Assembly (NCBI GenBank): GCA_947627445.1
Contig: CANQWA010000002.1
Span: 88,783-152,782 of the forward strand
Origin: an uncultured Ruminococcus sp.
GTDB lineage: Bacteria > Bacillota > Clostridia > Oscillospirales > Ruminococcaceae
Direction of reading: 5' to 3'
DNA: 64,000 nucleotides
Below, piece by piece: positions 1-9,122 of this stretch. Both the position numbers and the translations under genes were made by a program. How positions within the stretch are numbered: position 1 is the first letter of the stretch; each line of letters starts with the position of its first letter. Below the pieces are notes generated by a model. The model saw nothing but the letters and a program-made list of their open reading frames with translations, was not told the DNA's origin and made no database searches.

Positions 1-577
1 TTTTTGCTCCCAGATATTTTTCCTTGTCCGGACCGGAGATTTTGCCGATACGGTCATATGCTTCGCAGATGGCATCGCCGATCTTTACCAGTCCTGTTAC
101 ATCTCTGCCCTGTCGGATGTCAAAGATTCGCTGTTCCGCAGCATCCAGCAGGGTCTGTGCATGCTGTTCGCCGGATTGGATATCCTGTAAGATCCCACGT
201 GCTGCAAAGGCAAGACAACGGATATAATATTTTTCCGATACAATCGCACAATAGCTTTCAATGTTGGCAGTAGACGGTACGATATTGACTAACGCAGCCA
301 GATAGCTTCTGCCCTCAGCGGCAGTCTCAAATACGCCTTGAGAAATGGCAGCATTGAGTACGGTGATCACGTCTGCCTTTTCTCCAGAGGTGAACATCTG
401 CATGATAATCTGGAACAGCGTCCGGTGCTGTTCGTTGAAAAAGCTTTCCGGCCGGATGGTTTCCAGTACCACAGAAAGTACCGAGGGATCGATGAGAATT
501 GCGCCGAGTATGGTCTGCTCTGCCTCTAAGCTATAGGGCAGCTCTGCATTTTCCTGGGGGAATGATGCTTCCGGCAT
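1..577 (-). CDS. dnaB: Replicative DNA helicase DnaB, N-terminal part (runs off the window)
   Basis: About 192 codons of the N-terminal region are visible; the gene continues past the left edge. The translation opens MPEASFPQENAELPYSLEAE and contains the DnaB N-domain pattern (LEAEQTILGAILIDP, then an FFNEQHRTLF stretch), which contacts primase and neighbouring subunits in the hexamer. The RecA-like ATPase domain lies outside the window. The start at 577 is set by a GGAGGT site three bases upstream of the ATG region. It is the last gene of a gdpP-rplI-dnaB block read leftward, the usual Bacillota order. A short inverted-repeat element (612-754) sits between rplI and dnaB. The identification is firm; only the 3' end is missing. 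Confidence 0.95.
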   Translation of the reverse strand, partial: MPEASFPQENAELPYSLEAEQTILGAILIDPSVLSVVLETIRPESFFNEQHRTLFQIIMQMFTSGEKADVITVLNAAISQGVFETAAEGRSYLAALVNIVPSTANIESYCAIVSEKYYIRCLAFAARGILQDIQSGEQHAQTLLDAAEQRIFDIRQGRDVTGLVKIGDAICEAYDRIGKISGPDKEKYLGAK

Positions 578-611
578 AGTAATGACCTCCTAAAAAATAT
601 GTGTTGCCTGA

Positions 612-754
612 AGAACCTGTCCTCATAGAAACTGATGCAGAGTTTTCCGGCAGAAAAACCCTTGTCAGGTGCAAAGCTTGCCTGCGGATTTGTGCCTGTT
701 CTGCGGCAAAATCTGCTGGAAAATCCGCACATGCTTCTTATGTGAACAAGTTCT
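612..754. repeat. MITE-like inverted-repeat element between rplI and dnaB
   Basis: A 143-bp element begins AGAACCTGTCCTCATAGAA and ends with a sequence whose reverse complement is AGAACTTGTTCACATAAGAA, so the ends form imperfect terminal inverted repeats of about 15 bp. The interior has no convincing gene. The same type of end recurs at 17201-17251, 33838-33880, 44236-44402 and 62184-62205. It lies inside an apparent operon, so it is probably transcribed and may fold into an RNA hairpin. Confidence 0.65.
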
Positions 755-809
755 GGGAATACAGAATGCGGGACATACTACTGCCCCGCATCGCATATCA
801 TACGATTTT

Positions 810-1256
810 TCAGCCTTCTACCACTTCAACTGTAACCTTTGCAGAGATGCCGTTATACAGACGGATATCTGCTTCATAGGTGCCAAAGTTTTTGATATCG
901 GTTTTCAAGCTGATTTTTTTCTTATCCACCTTGCACTGATACTGCTGTGTAATGCAGTCAGCGATCTGTGCAGCCGTCACGGCGCCAAACAACCTGCCGC
1001 CGTTTCCTGCCTTCGCCGCAGTACGAATGGTTTTGCCGTTTATCTTTTCGGCGATTTCCTGTGCTGCCTGTTTTTCCATATCGATCTTATGTGCCGCAGA
1101 GGATTGTTTTCCCGTCAGCTCGGACATGTTCTTGGCGGTGGCTTCTATGGCCAGTCCCTTGGGCAGCAGCATGTTCCGGGCGTAGCCGTCAGCGACATTT
1201 TTGACCTCACCCTTTTTGCCTGAGCCTTTTACGTCCTGTAAAAAAATCACTTTCAT
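810..1256 (-). CDS. rplI: 50S ribosomal protein bL9
   Basis: A 148-residue protein starting [20 protein letters not shown], the diagnostic N-terminus of bL9, with the following [16 protein letters not shown] motif that contacts 23S rRNA. The C-terminal domain ([32 protein letters not shown]) is also present, so the protein is full length. An alternative ATG four codons upstream is in frame, but the AGGATG ribosome binding site is correctly spaced only for 1256. It follows gdpP by 36 bases and precedes dnaB, and the three are probably co-transcribed leftward. Confidence 0.97.
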   Translation of the reverse strand: MKVIFLQDVKGSGKKGEVKNVADGYARNMLLPKGLAIEATAKNMSELTGKQSSAAHKIDMEKQAAQEIAEKINGKTIRTAAKAGNGGRLFGAVTAAQIADCITQQYQCKVDKKKISLKTDIKNFGTYEADIRLYNGISAKVTVEVVEG

Positions 1257-1292
1257 CTTTGATTTCATCCTTTCCTATGCATGTGATTGCAG

Positions 1293-3257
1293 TTATTTCG
1301 CGTTTTCTCTTGTTTCCAGAATCATCAGCAGCTTTTCCTTTGCTTCCTGGATGGTACCCACCGGCAGTTGTGCTGCCGCCATGGTCTGGTGTCCGCCGCC
1401 GCCCAGTTGTTCCATGATCACCTGTACATTGACGCTGCCCATTGATCGAGCGGAGATGCTGACACCTTTTTCATCCAGATACAGCACAAAGGAAGCCTCA
1501 ACACCTTGTATGCTCAGCAGCTCATCCGCTGCCTGAGAGGCAATGACACGTGTTTCCGGACCGGTCAGTTTGACCGCTGAAATGGCATTGTTCCGGTACA
1601 GTTCTGCATGAGCTACGATCTGGGCACGCATGGAATAATCCGATATGGTATTGGCAAACATGGTTTTCACTTGTACCGTATCTGCGCCAATCTTCCGCAG
1701 ATAGGCAGCGGCTTCAAATGTCCGCACACCGGTTCGCATGACAAAGTTTTTGGTGTCCAGCATGATGCCGGACAGCAGTGCATCGGCGTAAGCTGCTGAA
1801 ATTTCTGTATCCAACCGGAAATACTGCAAGATCTCCGCTACCATTTCAGAAGCGGAAGAAGCATATGGCTCATGGTGAAAGATCACGGCATTTTCGATGT
1901 AATTGACATTTTTCCGATGATGGTCGATGACCACCACGTAGCGTGCCTTTCGGTAAAGCTCTGTGCTTTCTAAAATTTCCTTGTTATGGGTATCTAATAC
2001 GATCAGCAGACTGTTTTCGGTAATATGCTCGATGGCATCTTCCGGCTCTATGAACATGGGACTGTCGCTGCACTGCTCCATTCGCTGGATCAGCGGTGTT
2101 GCCAGACAACTATGTCGGTGTACTACCACATATCCTGGCTTTTTCATCAGCTGAACTGCACCGGCAAGACCGCATGCCGCACCCACACAGTCCAGATCGC
2201 CGAATCGGTGTCCCATGAGGAATACCTGATCGGAATTCTCGATCAGTTCTTGCATCGCCAGTGCAATGGAACGTATCCTTGTCTTGGATTTCTTTTCTAC
2301 ACCCTTGGAAGCGCCGCCGAAAAAGAAGAAACCGTTTTCCGTTTTGACTGCCGCCTGATCGCCGCCGCGCCCCAGTGCCATATCCAGAGACTGCTGTGCG
2401 AATTTCTCACTTTCAGCCAGAGAAGAAGCACCGTCGCCTACGCCGATGGAAAAGGTAATATGCATCCGGTCGTTGACACGAATCTGACGTGCGTCATCCA
2501 GTACGCTGAACCGGTTGTTCATGATCTCGTGGAGATGACGGGATTCCATCACCGCATAGAACAGGTCGTTTTCGATCTTTCGGAGAATACCGTCTGTGCC
2601 CTGCATAAAGTTGTCCAGCACCCGTTCTACCTCAGCAGATACCTGTGCTTTTTCACTTTCTCTGGCGTATTGCAGCAAATCGTCATAGCTGTCGATCACC
2701 AGCAGCAGCACACAGGGTTTGGAATTGGTGTTCTCGTCCTGCAGCCGCAGAATGTCGGTGATCTCCAGAAATTGTATCACGACGATTTCCTGCTGATTCT
2801 GCACAGAGAATTCCGCATGAACCCGATAGCTCTGACTATTGTGCTCCATCAGCAGATCCCGGTTCTGGCTTAGGGATGTCGGATTCAGATGAATGACATC
2901 CTGTACCGAATGCCCTGTGACAGGGCGATTGGCGGCAAATCGCTGCCGGAAAGTCTGGTTGCACCAGAGGATCACGCCCATATGATCCGCCAGCAGAACC
3001 GGCACTGTCATATTCTCCAACGCTATCATGCCGGCGTTGTCAATTTTACTGCGGAACACAATCGCCTGCTGTTGCTCTAACCGGCGGATGAGCAGCCACT
3101 CTGCGAAAAGGATAATGCTCAGCAGCAGTACGATCAGAAGATAGAGGATCATCTGCCGTTGGGGGATATGCCGGAATATACTGCCAAAGAGCGGCAGGAG
3201 AATACTGAGTGCCCACAACACTGCTGTAGCGGTCAGCAATCTGTATTTGTTCTTCAT
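1293..3257 (-). CDS. gdpP: Cyclic-di-AMP phosphodiesterase GdpP (YybT-like)
   Basis: A 654-residue membrane protein. Two N-terminal transmembrane segments (roughly residues 8-26 and 34-52) are followed by a PAS-like region, a degenerate GGDEF domain (no intact GGDEF signature) and a C-terminal DHH-DHHA1 phosphodiesterase. Metal-binding motifs are visible: GHRFGDLDCVGA, VVIDHHRKN (the DHH motif) and GGGGHQTMAAA near the end. Family members hydrolyse cyclic-di-AMP and so influence osmotic balance and wall homeostasis. The start at 3257 is chosen because GGAGAAGG sits just upstream; an in-frame ATG at 3281 lacks a good site. The synteny with rplI and dnaB is classic for Bacillota. Confidence 0.94.
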   Translation of the reverse strand: MKNKYRLLTATAVLWALSILLPLFGSIFRHIPQRQMILYLLIVLLLSIILFAEWLLIRRLEQQQAIVFRSKIDNAGMIALENMTVPVLLADHMGVILWCNQTFRQRFAANRPVTGHSVQDVIHLNPTSLSQNRDLLMEHNSQSYRVHAEFSVQNQQEIVVIQFLEITDILRLQDENTNSKPCVLLLVIDSYDDLLQYARESEKAQVSAEVERVLDNFMQGTDGILRKIENDLFYAVMESRHLHEIMNNRFSVLDDARQIRVNDRMHITFSIGVGDGASSLAESEKFAQQSLDMALGRGGDQAAVKTENGFFFFGGASKGVEKKSKTRIRSIALAMQELIENSDQVFLMGHRFGDLDCVGAACGLAGAVQLMKKPGYVVVHRHSCLATPLIQRMEQCSDSPMFIEPEDAIEHITENSLLIVLDTHNKEILESTELYRKARYVVVIDHHRKNVNYIENAVIFHHEPYASSASEMVAEILQYFRLDTEISAAYADALLSGIMLDTKNFVMRTGVRTFEAAAYLRKIGADTVQVKTMFANTISDYSMRAQIVAHAELYRNNAISAVKLTGPETRVIASQAADELLSIQGVEASFVLYLDEKGVSISARSMGSVNVQVIMEQLGGGGHQTMAAAQLPVGTIQEAKEKLLMILETRENAK

Positions 3258-3337
3258 ATTTTGCCTTCTCCTCAAAGACAATGCCCATACGAATATCCGG
3301 TTCTGTCAGTCAGAAATCGGATATGGATATCTGGAAT

Positions 3338-3359
3338 CAGAACTTAGAGCTTGTTCTGA
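3338..3359. repeat. Imperfect palindrome between rnj and gdpP, related to the AGAAC repeat family
   Basis: CAGAACTTAGAGCTTGTTCTG can fold as a hairpin with CAGAAC and GTTCTG arms. It lies within a larger self-complementary stretch (about 3296-3385) that includes several GATATC-like arms. It is the only notable structure in the 131-base gap between rnj and gdpP and could act as a weak terminator or RNA-processing site. Confidence 0.4.
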
Positions 3360-3388
3360 TATTCTGACAGATATCAGATCTGAAAAAA

Positions 3389-5203
3389 TTATATTTCCAT
3401 GATGATCGGCAGGATCATCGGACTGCGCTTTGTTTTTTCATAGATATAATCCGACATGACATCACGCAGTTTTGATTTCAGCATGCCCCACTCTTTTAGC
3501 TCGTGAGCAGAGCAGTTGTTTAGCACATGGGACATGACGCCTTTTGCCTCGTCCATCAATTCTTCGGATTCCCGTACATAGACAAATCCGCGGGAAATGA
3601 TATCCGGACCGGATACGATCGTATTGGAAATACGCTCGATGCCGATGACCACGATGATCAGACCGTCCTGCGCCAGATGCTTTCTGTCACGGAGAACGAT
3701 AGAGCCCACATCGCCTACGCCGAGACCGTCAACCATGACTCTGCCTGCCGGTACCTGTGATACCACACGGATAGATTGTCCGTCCAGTTCAATCACGTCG
3801 CCGATCTTGGAGATCAGAATATGATCTTCTGGCACGCCCATGGATTTCGCCAGTTCTGCATGCTTCACCAGATGCTTATATTCACCGTGTACGGGAATGA
3901 AGAATTTCGGTTTGGTCAGCGCCTGAATCAGCTTCAGTTCCTCCTGACAGGCATGTCCTGAAACATGCACCTCGTACATAGATTCGTAGATCACCTCAGC
4001 GCCAGATCGCATGAGTTCGTTTACCACACGGTTCACGTATTTTTCATTGCCCGGAATGGGCTTTGCTGAAATAATGATAAAATCATTAGGCGTGATGGTC
4101 ACTTTTTTGTGGCTGTTCATTGCCATACGGGTCAATGCCGACAGAGGCTCGCCCTGACTGCCGGTGGTGATCAGAACGATTTTCTCGTCCGGATAGCGGT
4201 TCATCTCATCAATATCAATGATCATGCCCTTCGGAACGGAGAGATAGCCCAGTTCTGTAGCAGTTTCGATCACATGAATCATGCTGCGTCCGAATACCGT
4301 CACCTTGCGCCCGCATTTTGCTGCTTGGTTGATGATCTGCTGTACCCGGTGTACGTTGGAAGAAAATGTTGCAATAATAATACGATGTCCCTCTGCACGC
4401 TGAAACAGCTGTTCAAAAGAACCTCCTACGGTGCGTTCGGAACAAGTAAAGCCCGGGCGTTCTGCATTGGTCGAATCTGCCATTAGCGCCAGAACGCCGC
4501 GGCTGCCCAGTTCGCCGAAGCGAGCCAGATCGATGATTTCATCATCCACAGGGGAATAGTCTACTTTAAAGTCACCGGTATGGACGATAATGCCTGCTGG
4601 AGTATGAATCGCCATGCCCACTGCGCCGGGAATGGAGTGGTTCACCTTGATAAATTCTACTGCCATGCAGCCCATTTTTACCGTTTTCCGGGGCTCGACC
4701 TCGATTAGTTGTGCCTGTTTCAGGAGACCGTGCTCCTCCAGCTTGCCTTTGATCAAACCCAGCGTCATACGTGTGCCGTAAATGGGTGCGTTAATTTTTT
4801 TCAGCAGATAAGCCAGACCGCCGATGTGATCCTCATGTCCGTGGGTGATCACAATGCCGCGGACATGCTCTTTGTTGCCTTCCACATAGGTAAAGTCCGG
4901 GATGACGATGTCCACGCCGGGCATGTCCATATCCGGAAATGCCAGACCGCAGTCCAGAATGAACATATCATTGCCGCATTCAATGACGGTCATATTCTTT
5001 CCGATCTCGTTAAGTCCTCCCAGAGGAATGATGCGAACCGGTGTCCGTCTCTGTTCTCTTCTGTTGGCTCTTGTTTGCTGTGTGTTGTTCCGGTTTTGTC
5101 CGGAACCTTTGTGATCCGTATTCTGCTGGCGGCTGCGGTAATATCGTTTTCTCTGGGGTGTAAAATTACGTGCTTCTCGAACTTGTTCTTTTTCTGTAGT
5201 CAA
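3389..5203 (-). CDS. rnj: Ribonuclease J (metallo-beta-lactamase / beta-CASP family)
   Basis: A 604-residue protein. A basic, Gln/Arg-rich N-terminal extension (about 55 residues) precedes the catalytic core, which begins VRIIPLGGLNEIGKNM. The zinc-binding motif HGHEDHIGG, the later VHTGDFK motif, the beta-CASP motif SGHACQEE and the C-terminal IPVHGEY motif are all visible. RNase J enzymes combine 5'-3' exonuclease and endonuclease activity in mRNA turnover and rRNA maturation. Translation is predicted from TTG at 5203, with GTGAGGA eight bases upstream. A consensus promoter lies about 190 bases upstream. The gene faces the same way as gdpP but is separated by 131 bases with a hairpin, so it may be its own unit. 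Confidence 0.95.
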   Translation of the reverse strand: MTTEKEQVREARNFTPQRKRYYRSRQQNTDHKGSGQNRNNTQQTRANRREQRRTPVRIIPLGGLNEIGKNMTVIECGNDMFILDCGLAFPDMDMPGVDIVIPDFTYVEGNKEHVRGIVITHGHEDHIGGLAYLLKKINAPIYGTRMTLGLIKGKLEEHGLLKQAQLIEVEPRKTVKMGCMAVEFIKVNHSIPGAVGMAIHTPAGIIVHTGDFKVDYSPVDDEIIDLARFGELGSRGVLALMADSTNAERPGFTCSERTVGGSFEQLFQRAEGHRIIIATFSSNVHRVQQIINQAAKCGRKVTVFGRSMIHVIETATELGYLSVPKGMIIDIDEMNRYPDEKIVLITTGSQGEPLSALTRMAMNSHKKVTITPNDFIIISAKPIPGNEKYVNRVVNELMRSGAEVIYESMYEVHVSGHACQEELKLIQALTKPKFFIPVHGEYKHLVKHAELAKSMGVPEDHILISKIGDVIELDGQSIRVVSQVPAGRVMVDGLGVGDVGSIVLRDRKHLAQDGLIIVVIGIERISNTIVSGPDIISRGFVYVRESEELMDEAKGVMSHVLNNCSAHELKEWGMLKSKLRDVMSDYIYEKTKRSPMILPIIMEI

Positions 5204-5391
5204 TCAAATGATCCTCACTTTCTTTTTCTTTTTGTCTCGGTCTGATGCGAGACTTTTTTGTTTGGTCGTGCTGCTTTTTCTTCACAAGAAACGATCCTGC
5301 CTTTTCGGCAGCCTGTGAAAACAGCTTTTTGACAATGACAGCCCTTGGACGCATCGTCTGTATTCATCCACGTACAGCAATACATACTATC

Positions 5392-5420
5392 ATTATACGA
5401 TTTCCTGATTTTATTGTCAA
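5392..5420 (-). promoter_or_regulatory. Sigma-A promoter for rnj
   Basis: On the minus strand: TTGACA (5420-5415), a 17-base spacer, TATAAT (5397-5392). It predicts an rnj leader of about 185 nt. The rest of the 5204-5479 gap holds this leader; I see no clear terminator for the symporter gene upstream. Confidence 0.75.
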
Positions 5421-5479
5421 TGGAATTAGAAAAAAATTTGCTTTTTGGACAATTATTCAGGCATCAAAACCGGAATTTT

Positions 5480-6808
5480 CTACAGTTTTTCCATGGATCT
5501 CTGATTTTTCGGAAATAACCTTTCCCGGGATAACAGCAGCAGTCCCAGCAGGTTCGGAAATGCCATCAATCCGTTGGCAATATCCGACAATGCCCAGACA
5601 GATCTTAAGGAGATCACTGCACCTGCGCCCGCTGCCAGGCAATACAGACAGCGATATCCGGTGATTGCCCGTTCTCCAAACAGGTAGCGAACCGCCTGCT
5701 CTCCGCAGCAGCACCAGCCCATGAGGGTACACAAGGCAAACAGTGCGGTAATCGTTGCCATCATCTGCCCGGAGAGGCTGCCAAACACAGCGGAAAAGGC
5801 TGCCACAATGATGCCATCTGAGGAATTGGCTTGCTCCAGTGCGCCGCTAGTCAGAACTGCCAAGGCAGTCAGGGTACAGCAGACCAGTGTGTCCAGTGCC
5901 ACCTCCACCATGCTCCACATGCCCTGGAGCTGTGCGTCGTCGGAACTGCCGTCAGCATGTACCAGAGCGCTGCTGCCCAAACCGGCTTCGTTGGAAAAGA
6001 CACCATGGCGCAGACCGGTGCGGATGGCGTTCCGGATCAGCGCACCGGAAATGCCGCCGCCCACTGCCCGAATGCCGAATGCACTGCGGAAAATTCCGGA
6101 AAACACATGAGGCAGCTGATCACCGCAGCGAATGATTACCGCCAGTGCCGCCAACATATATCCTGCGGAAAGAATTGGCATCAGCCATTGCAGTACACTG
6201 CCGATGCCGGAATTTCCCCGAAGAAGGATAAGGCTGAGGAGAAGCGCTACGGCAATTCCTATCACAATAGGAGGAATGGAAAATGCATCTTTTGCCAAGG
6301 AAGCAATGGCGCTGCTCTGAGTCATGTTTCCCATGCCAAAGGATGCCCCGATACAGAAAATACCGTATAGTACCGCCAGTACACGGCTGTTCAACCCGAA
6401 CCGGAGATATGCCATGGGTCCAGCGATTCTTGTGCCATCGGGCAATGTTCTGGCATACCGCTGACCCAGGACGTTTTCGGTATATGTCAACATCATGCCA
6501 AGCAGGGCAGAGACCCACATCCAGAATACAGCGCCTGGGCCTCCGATATGGAGTGCGGCAGCCACACCAATGATATTGCCTGTTCCCATGGCGGCTGCCA
6601 GGGCAGTGGAGCATGTCTGGAACTGCGTCATCGCTTTGCCGCTTTTTTCTTTGCTGTCGTTTCTGAGACTGCTGAAGGTTCGCCTGAGGATCTGCTTCCA
6701 GCCATAGAGCTGTACAAAACGATTCTGACAGCTGAGCCAGAAACCGGTTCCCAGCAGCAGTATCATTAAGCCGGGTCCCCAGACGATCTCAGCAAATTTT
6801 TCCAGCAT
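5480..6808 (-). CDS. Sodium:alanine/glycine symporter (AGCS family)
   Basis: A 442-residue, very hydrophobic protein with about ten or eleven membrane segments. The AGCS hallmarks are visible: GTGNIIGVAAALHIGGPGAVFWMW near residue 75, QRYARTLPDGTRIAGPMAYL, and the FSNEAGLGSSALVHA signature around residue 270, which helps form the sodium and substrate sites. Members import alanine or glycine with Na+. The start ATG at 6808 has a strong GGAGG site. It is divergent from the PH-domain pair. The upstream region (6841-6880) holds a hairpin built from AGAAGCAAGAAGC repeats; I see no consensus promoter for this gene. Confidence 0.92.
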   Translation of the reverse strand: MLEKFAEIVWGPGLMILLLGTGFWLSCQNRFVQLYGWKQILRRTFSSLRNDSKEKSGKAMTQFQTCSTALAAAMGTGNIIGVAAALHIGGPGAVFWMWVSALLGMMLTYTENVLGQRYARTLPDGTRIAGPMAYLRFGLNSRVLAVLYGIFCIGASFGMGNMTQSSAIASLAKDAFSIPPIVIGIAVALLLSLILLRGNSGIGSVLQWLMPILSAGYMLAALAVIIRCGDQLPHVFSGIFRSAFGIRAVGGGISGALIRNAIRTGLRHGVFSNEAGLGSSALVHADGSSDDAQLQGMWSMVEVALDTLVCCTLTALAVLTSGALEQANSSDGIIVAAFSAVFGSLSGQMMATITALFALCTLMGWCCCGEQAVRYLFGERAITGYRCLYCLAAGAGAVISLRSVWALSDIANGLMAFPNLLGLLLLSRERLFPKNQRSMEKL

Positions 6809-6840
6809 GAGGATTTCCTCCTTTCAGAAGCAGGAAGATC

Positions 6841-6880
6841 AGAAGCAAGAAGCAAAAAACGATCATTCTTTGCTTCCTTC
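6841..6880. repeat. AGAAGCAAGAA-type hairpin, copy 1
   Basis: AGAAGCAAGAAGCAAAAA is followed 6-8 bases later by a TTTGCTTCCTTC arm. Related inverted arms occur at 6962-7022 and 7518-7563, all in the intergenic spaces of the symporter/ydbST locus. Confidence 0.45.
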
Positions 6881-6902
6881 CGGTAAATCTCCATATTTTC
6901 CC

Positions 6903-6931
6903 TTGACGAATGGGTATTTGGGGGGTATAAT
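6903..6931 (+). promoter_or_regulatory. Sigma-A promoter for the ydbS-ydbT operon
   Basis: TTGACG (6903-6908), a 17-base spacer, TATAAT (6926-6931). The predicted leader of about 120 nt contains the 6962-7022 inverted repeat and leads into the first PH-domain gene. Confidence 0.75.
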
Positions 6932-6961
6932 ATTCATATGATAATATATGTATGCGCTGCC

Positions 6962-7022
6962 AGAAGCAAGAATGCAAGAATATTTTGATATTGCCGAAGA
7001 TACACAGCTTTTCTTGCTTCTT
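6962..7022. repeat. AGAAGCAAGA inverted repeat in the ydbS leader, copy 2
   Basis: AGAAGCAAGA at the left end pairs with TCTTGCTTCT at the right end (10-bp perfect arms, about 40 bases apart). It lies in the 5' leader of the ydbS-like mRNA and could fold to occlude or expose translation signals. Confidence 0.45.
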
Positions 7023-7060
7023 GCCTCTGAGATCTCTTGCTTCCAGAAGGTGGTGGACCC

Positions 7061-7519
7061 ATGAAGGAATACAAAGCTGACCGCCGGGCACAGGTCACAA
7101 TACAGGTCGTTTCGCTCATCGGTACGGCGGTGCTGATCGGTTTGATCTGGTATTTTCTGATATTTTTTCCCCGTTGGCTGCTGTGGACGCTGACGGTGAT
7201 TTTGATAGCGGCGGCGGTGATTCTGTCTGTATTTCTGCTGCCGGAATGGCTGCGCAGATTATCCTATACAGTCTCCGAGACTCACATTACCAGACGGGGC
7301 GGTATTTTCTTTGTGCATGAACAGATCATGCGGACACAGGCAATCCAGTTCAGTACCGTGATCCGTCTGCCTGCTGCCGACCGGACCGGTATGTATATGA
7401 TACCGCTGCACGCTTACGGCGGAACGGTTTTGCTGCTGTTTCTCAGCCGTCAGGATGCCGACGAGATACAGGCGTTTCTGCACCGCATCGTCTATCGCCA
7501 GCCGGAAACAAAAATATGA
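7061..7519 (+). CDS. ydbS: YdbS-like PH-domain (bPH2) membrane protein
   Basis: A 152-residue protein with two adjacent transmembrane helices near the N-terminus (about residues 18-60), then a bacterial PH domain of the bPH2 type. The family pattern is visible in LSYTVSETHITRRGGIFFVHEQIM, the AIQFSTVIRLP stretch and the LHAYGGTVLLLFLS strand. The function of the family is not well defined; ydbS/ydbT pairs have been connected with resistance to lantibiotic-type compounds in Bacillus. The start ATG at 7061 has AGAAGGTGG upstream; an in-frame TTG at 7037 is possible but less likely. It is followed 72 bases later by the larger ydbT-like partner. The symbol is given by analogy. Confidence 0.75.
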   Translation: MKEYKADRRAQVTIQVVSLIGTAVLIGLIWYFLIFFPRWLLWTLTVILIAAAVILSVFLLPEWLRRLSYTVSETHITRRGGIFFVHEQIMRTQAIQFSTVIRLPAADRTGMYMIPLHAYGGTVLLLFLSRQDADEIQAFLHRIVYRQPETKI

Positions 7520-7563
7520 GAAGCAAAAGGCAGAAAATCAGGATGATTTTGCTTCTTGCTTCT
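7518..7563. repeat. GAGAAGCAAAA hairpin between ydbS and ydbT, copy 3
   Basis: GAGAAGCAAAA pairs with TTTTGCTTCTTGCTTCTC across about 20 bases. It fills most of the ydbS-ydbT gap and resembles the hairpins at 6841 and 6962. Confidence 0.45.
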
Positions 7564-7591
7564 CAGTTTCTTGCATCTGAAAGGAGGAATC

Positions 7592-9100
7592 ATGCCGGAA
7601 CAGAACTCTGTGACCTCTGTCACATATCATGAGCATCCGATTAAAATACTCCGCTACAGTGCTAAAAATATCTGGCTGTTGATTTTTCCTCTGCTGCGAA
7701 GCTTGCGGTTTTTTCCGCCTTCCATGCAGAATCTCATTGAGTGGGGGGAAGGCGTTTGGATAGATCTGATGGTGGCACTGTTGATCCTGGGCATCGGCGT
7801 ATTGCGCTGGGTTGCCTGCAGCTATCAGTTCAACGAAATTTTTATCCGTGCCCGCAGCGGCATCTTGCTGATTCAGGAACGGGAGATACCGCTGAACCGT
7901 ATCACAGTTACCATTGAAGAGCATCCTCTCTATCTGCGGCCTCTTCAGGCGGTCCGGCTGCAGATCAGTACGGCTTCTGGTGCAGCACCGGAGGAAAATA
8001 TGAAGCTGATCCTGCGTCTGGAGGATCTGCACCGACTGCGCAGGCATATTCCCGTTTTGCAGAACGACAGTGCAAAGTCCGATTCTCACCATACATCTGC
8101 ATGGCGTGTGCTGCTGTTTTCTGCGCTGTTCTCCAGCAGCTTTTCTAATGCGGTGTATATTGCCACGCTCTTTGTACAGGGCGGACGTATCATATCCGGA
8201 TTGCTGGAAGAATTCCGTGCCCAGCAATTGCTGGAGGATGCGGTGGATCGTGCCTCTGTCATATTTCAGGGTGTACCCCGTGCTGCCATTGCTTTGGGTA
8301 TTATCATTCTCGTTTTGTGGGTGTTTTCTTTTTTCCGGAATCTGCTGCGGTATGGGAGATTCCGCATCCGCTTCGGCAGAGAATATATTTCGGTGCATAT
8401 GGGAATTCTCACCAGACGGCGGTTTCATCTCCGGGATGATTCCATTGTTTTCCCGGATCTGCGCCAGAACCTGATCATGAAGATCTGCGGCATGGTTTCT
8501 CTGCACATTCGCTGTCCTGGTTATGGCAGCCGCAGAGACACGCTGCCGGTACTGATGCCGCTGGTACGTAAGCGCAGTTCCCAACAGCTCCTTGACAAGC
8601 TGCATGCCAACCAAAAGCTGGGAGGCATCCGGATGCGTGCCGCTTCTCATCCTCGTTTTATCGGTTCTTTTGTCTGGCAGCCCATTACGGGTCTGCTTGC
8701 GCTGGTTCCTGTTCGGGTCATAGCCATGTGGCTGTTCCCGGAGTTTGAAGCCATCATCCACTTTTTTTCCCTCATGCTGACTCTGCCTCTGGCATGGCTT
8801 CTTCTGATTCGGATCATCAGCTTGTTCAGCGAGTATATTTCCATTGATGATCAGACGGTACAATTTCATTTTAGCCGGGGGTTTACTTTTCACACCATTA
8901 CAGTCCGGCAGGAGCGTGTGGTCAGAGTGGATATTATACAAACGCCTTTTCAGAAGAAATACGGCTTTTGTCATCTGTATTTGGTCTGCAACGGTCCTCG
9001 TCAGCAAAAATACAAACTGACTGCGTTGCCCATTGAAGCCGTCCGGGAAATGATGGCTGTGCTGGAAAACGGATATGATTCTATCAGAATATCGGGATGA
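7592..9100 (+). CDS. ydbT: YdbT-like protein with several bPH2 domains
   Basis: A 502-residue membrane protein, close to the Bacillus YdbT length (about 490). It has three repeated units, each a pair of hydrophobic helices followed by a bPH2 beta domain. The beta segments are recognisable around ARSGILLIQEREIPLNRITV, GREYISVHMGILTRRRFHLR and DQTVQFHFSRGFTFHTITV. The role is unknown; the pair probably forms a membrane complex. AAAGGAGG eight bases before ATG 7592 fixes the start, so a hairpin-bearing 72-base gap separates it from ydbS. It converges with dtd at 9123, 22 bases beyond its stop. This gene is less G-rich than plus-strand genes further right. Confidence 0.75.
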   Translation: MPEQNSVTSVTYHEHPIKILRYSAKNIWLLIFPLLRSLRFFPPSMQNLIEWGEGVWIDLMVALLILGIGVLRWVACSYQFNEIFIRARSGILLIQEREIPLNRITVTIEEHPLYLRPLQAVRLQISTASGAAPEENMKLILRLEDLHRLRRHIPVLQNDSAKSDSHHTSAWRVLLFSALFSSSFSNAVYIATLFVQGGRIISGLLEEFRAQQLLEDAVDRASVIFQGVPRAAIALGIIILVLWVFSFFRNLLRYGRFRIRFGREYISVHMGILTRRRFHLRDDSIVFPDLRQNLIMKICGMVSLHIRCPGYGSRRDTLPVLMPLVRKRSSQQLLDKLHANQKLGGIRMRAASHPRFIGSFVWQPITGLLALVPVRVIAMWLFPEFEAIIHFFSLMLTLPLAWLLLIRIISLFSEYISIDDQTVQFHFSRGFTFHTITVRQERVVRVDIIQTPFQKKYGFCHLYLVCNGPRQQKYKLTALPIEAVREMMAVLENGYDSIRISG

Positions 9101-9122
9101 ATAGGCGATGCGCGATATTCGG

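Noticed and set aside
5166..5354. A 62-codon basic open frame in the rnj leader
   Set aside because: Its ribosome binding site is weak and it overlaps the rnj start in another frame. A leader peptide cannot be excluded, but nothing supports it.
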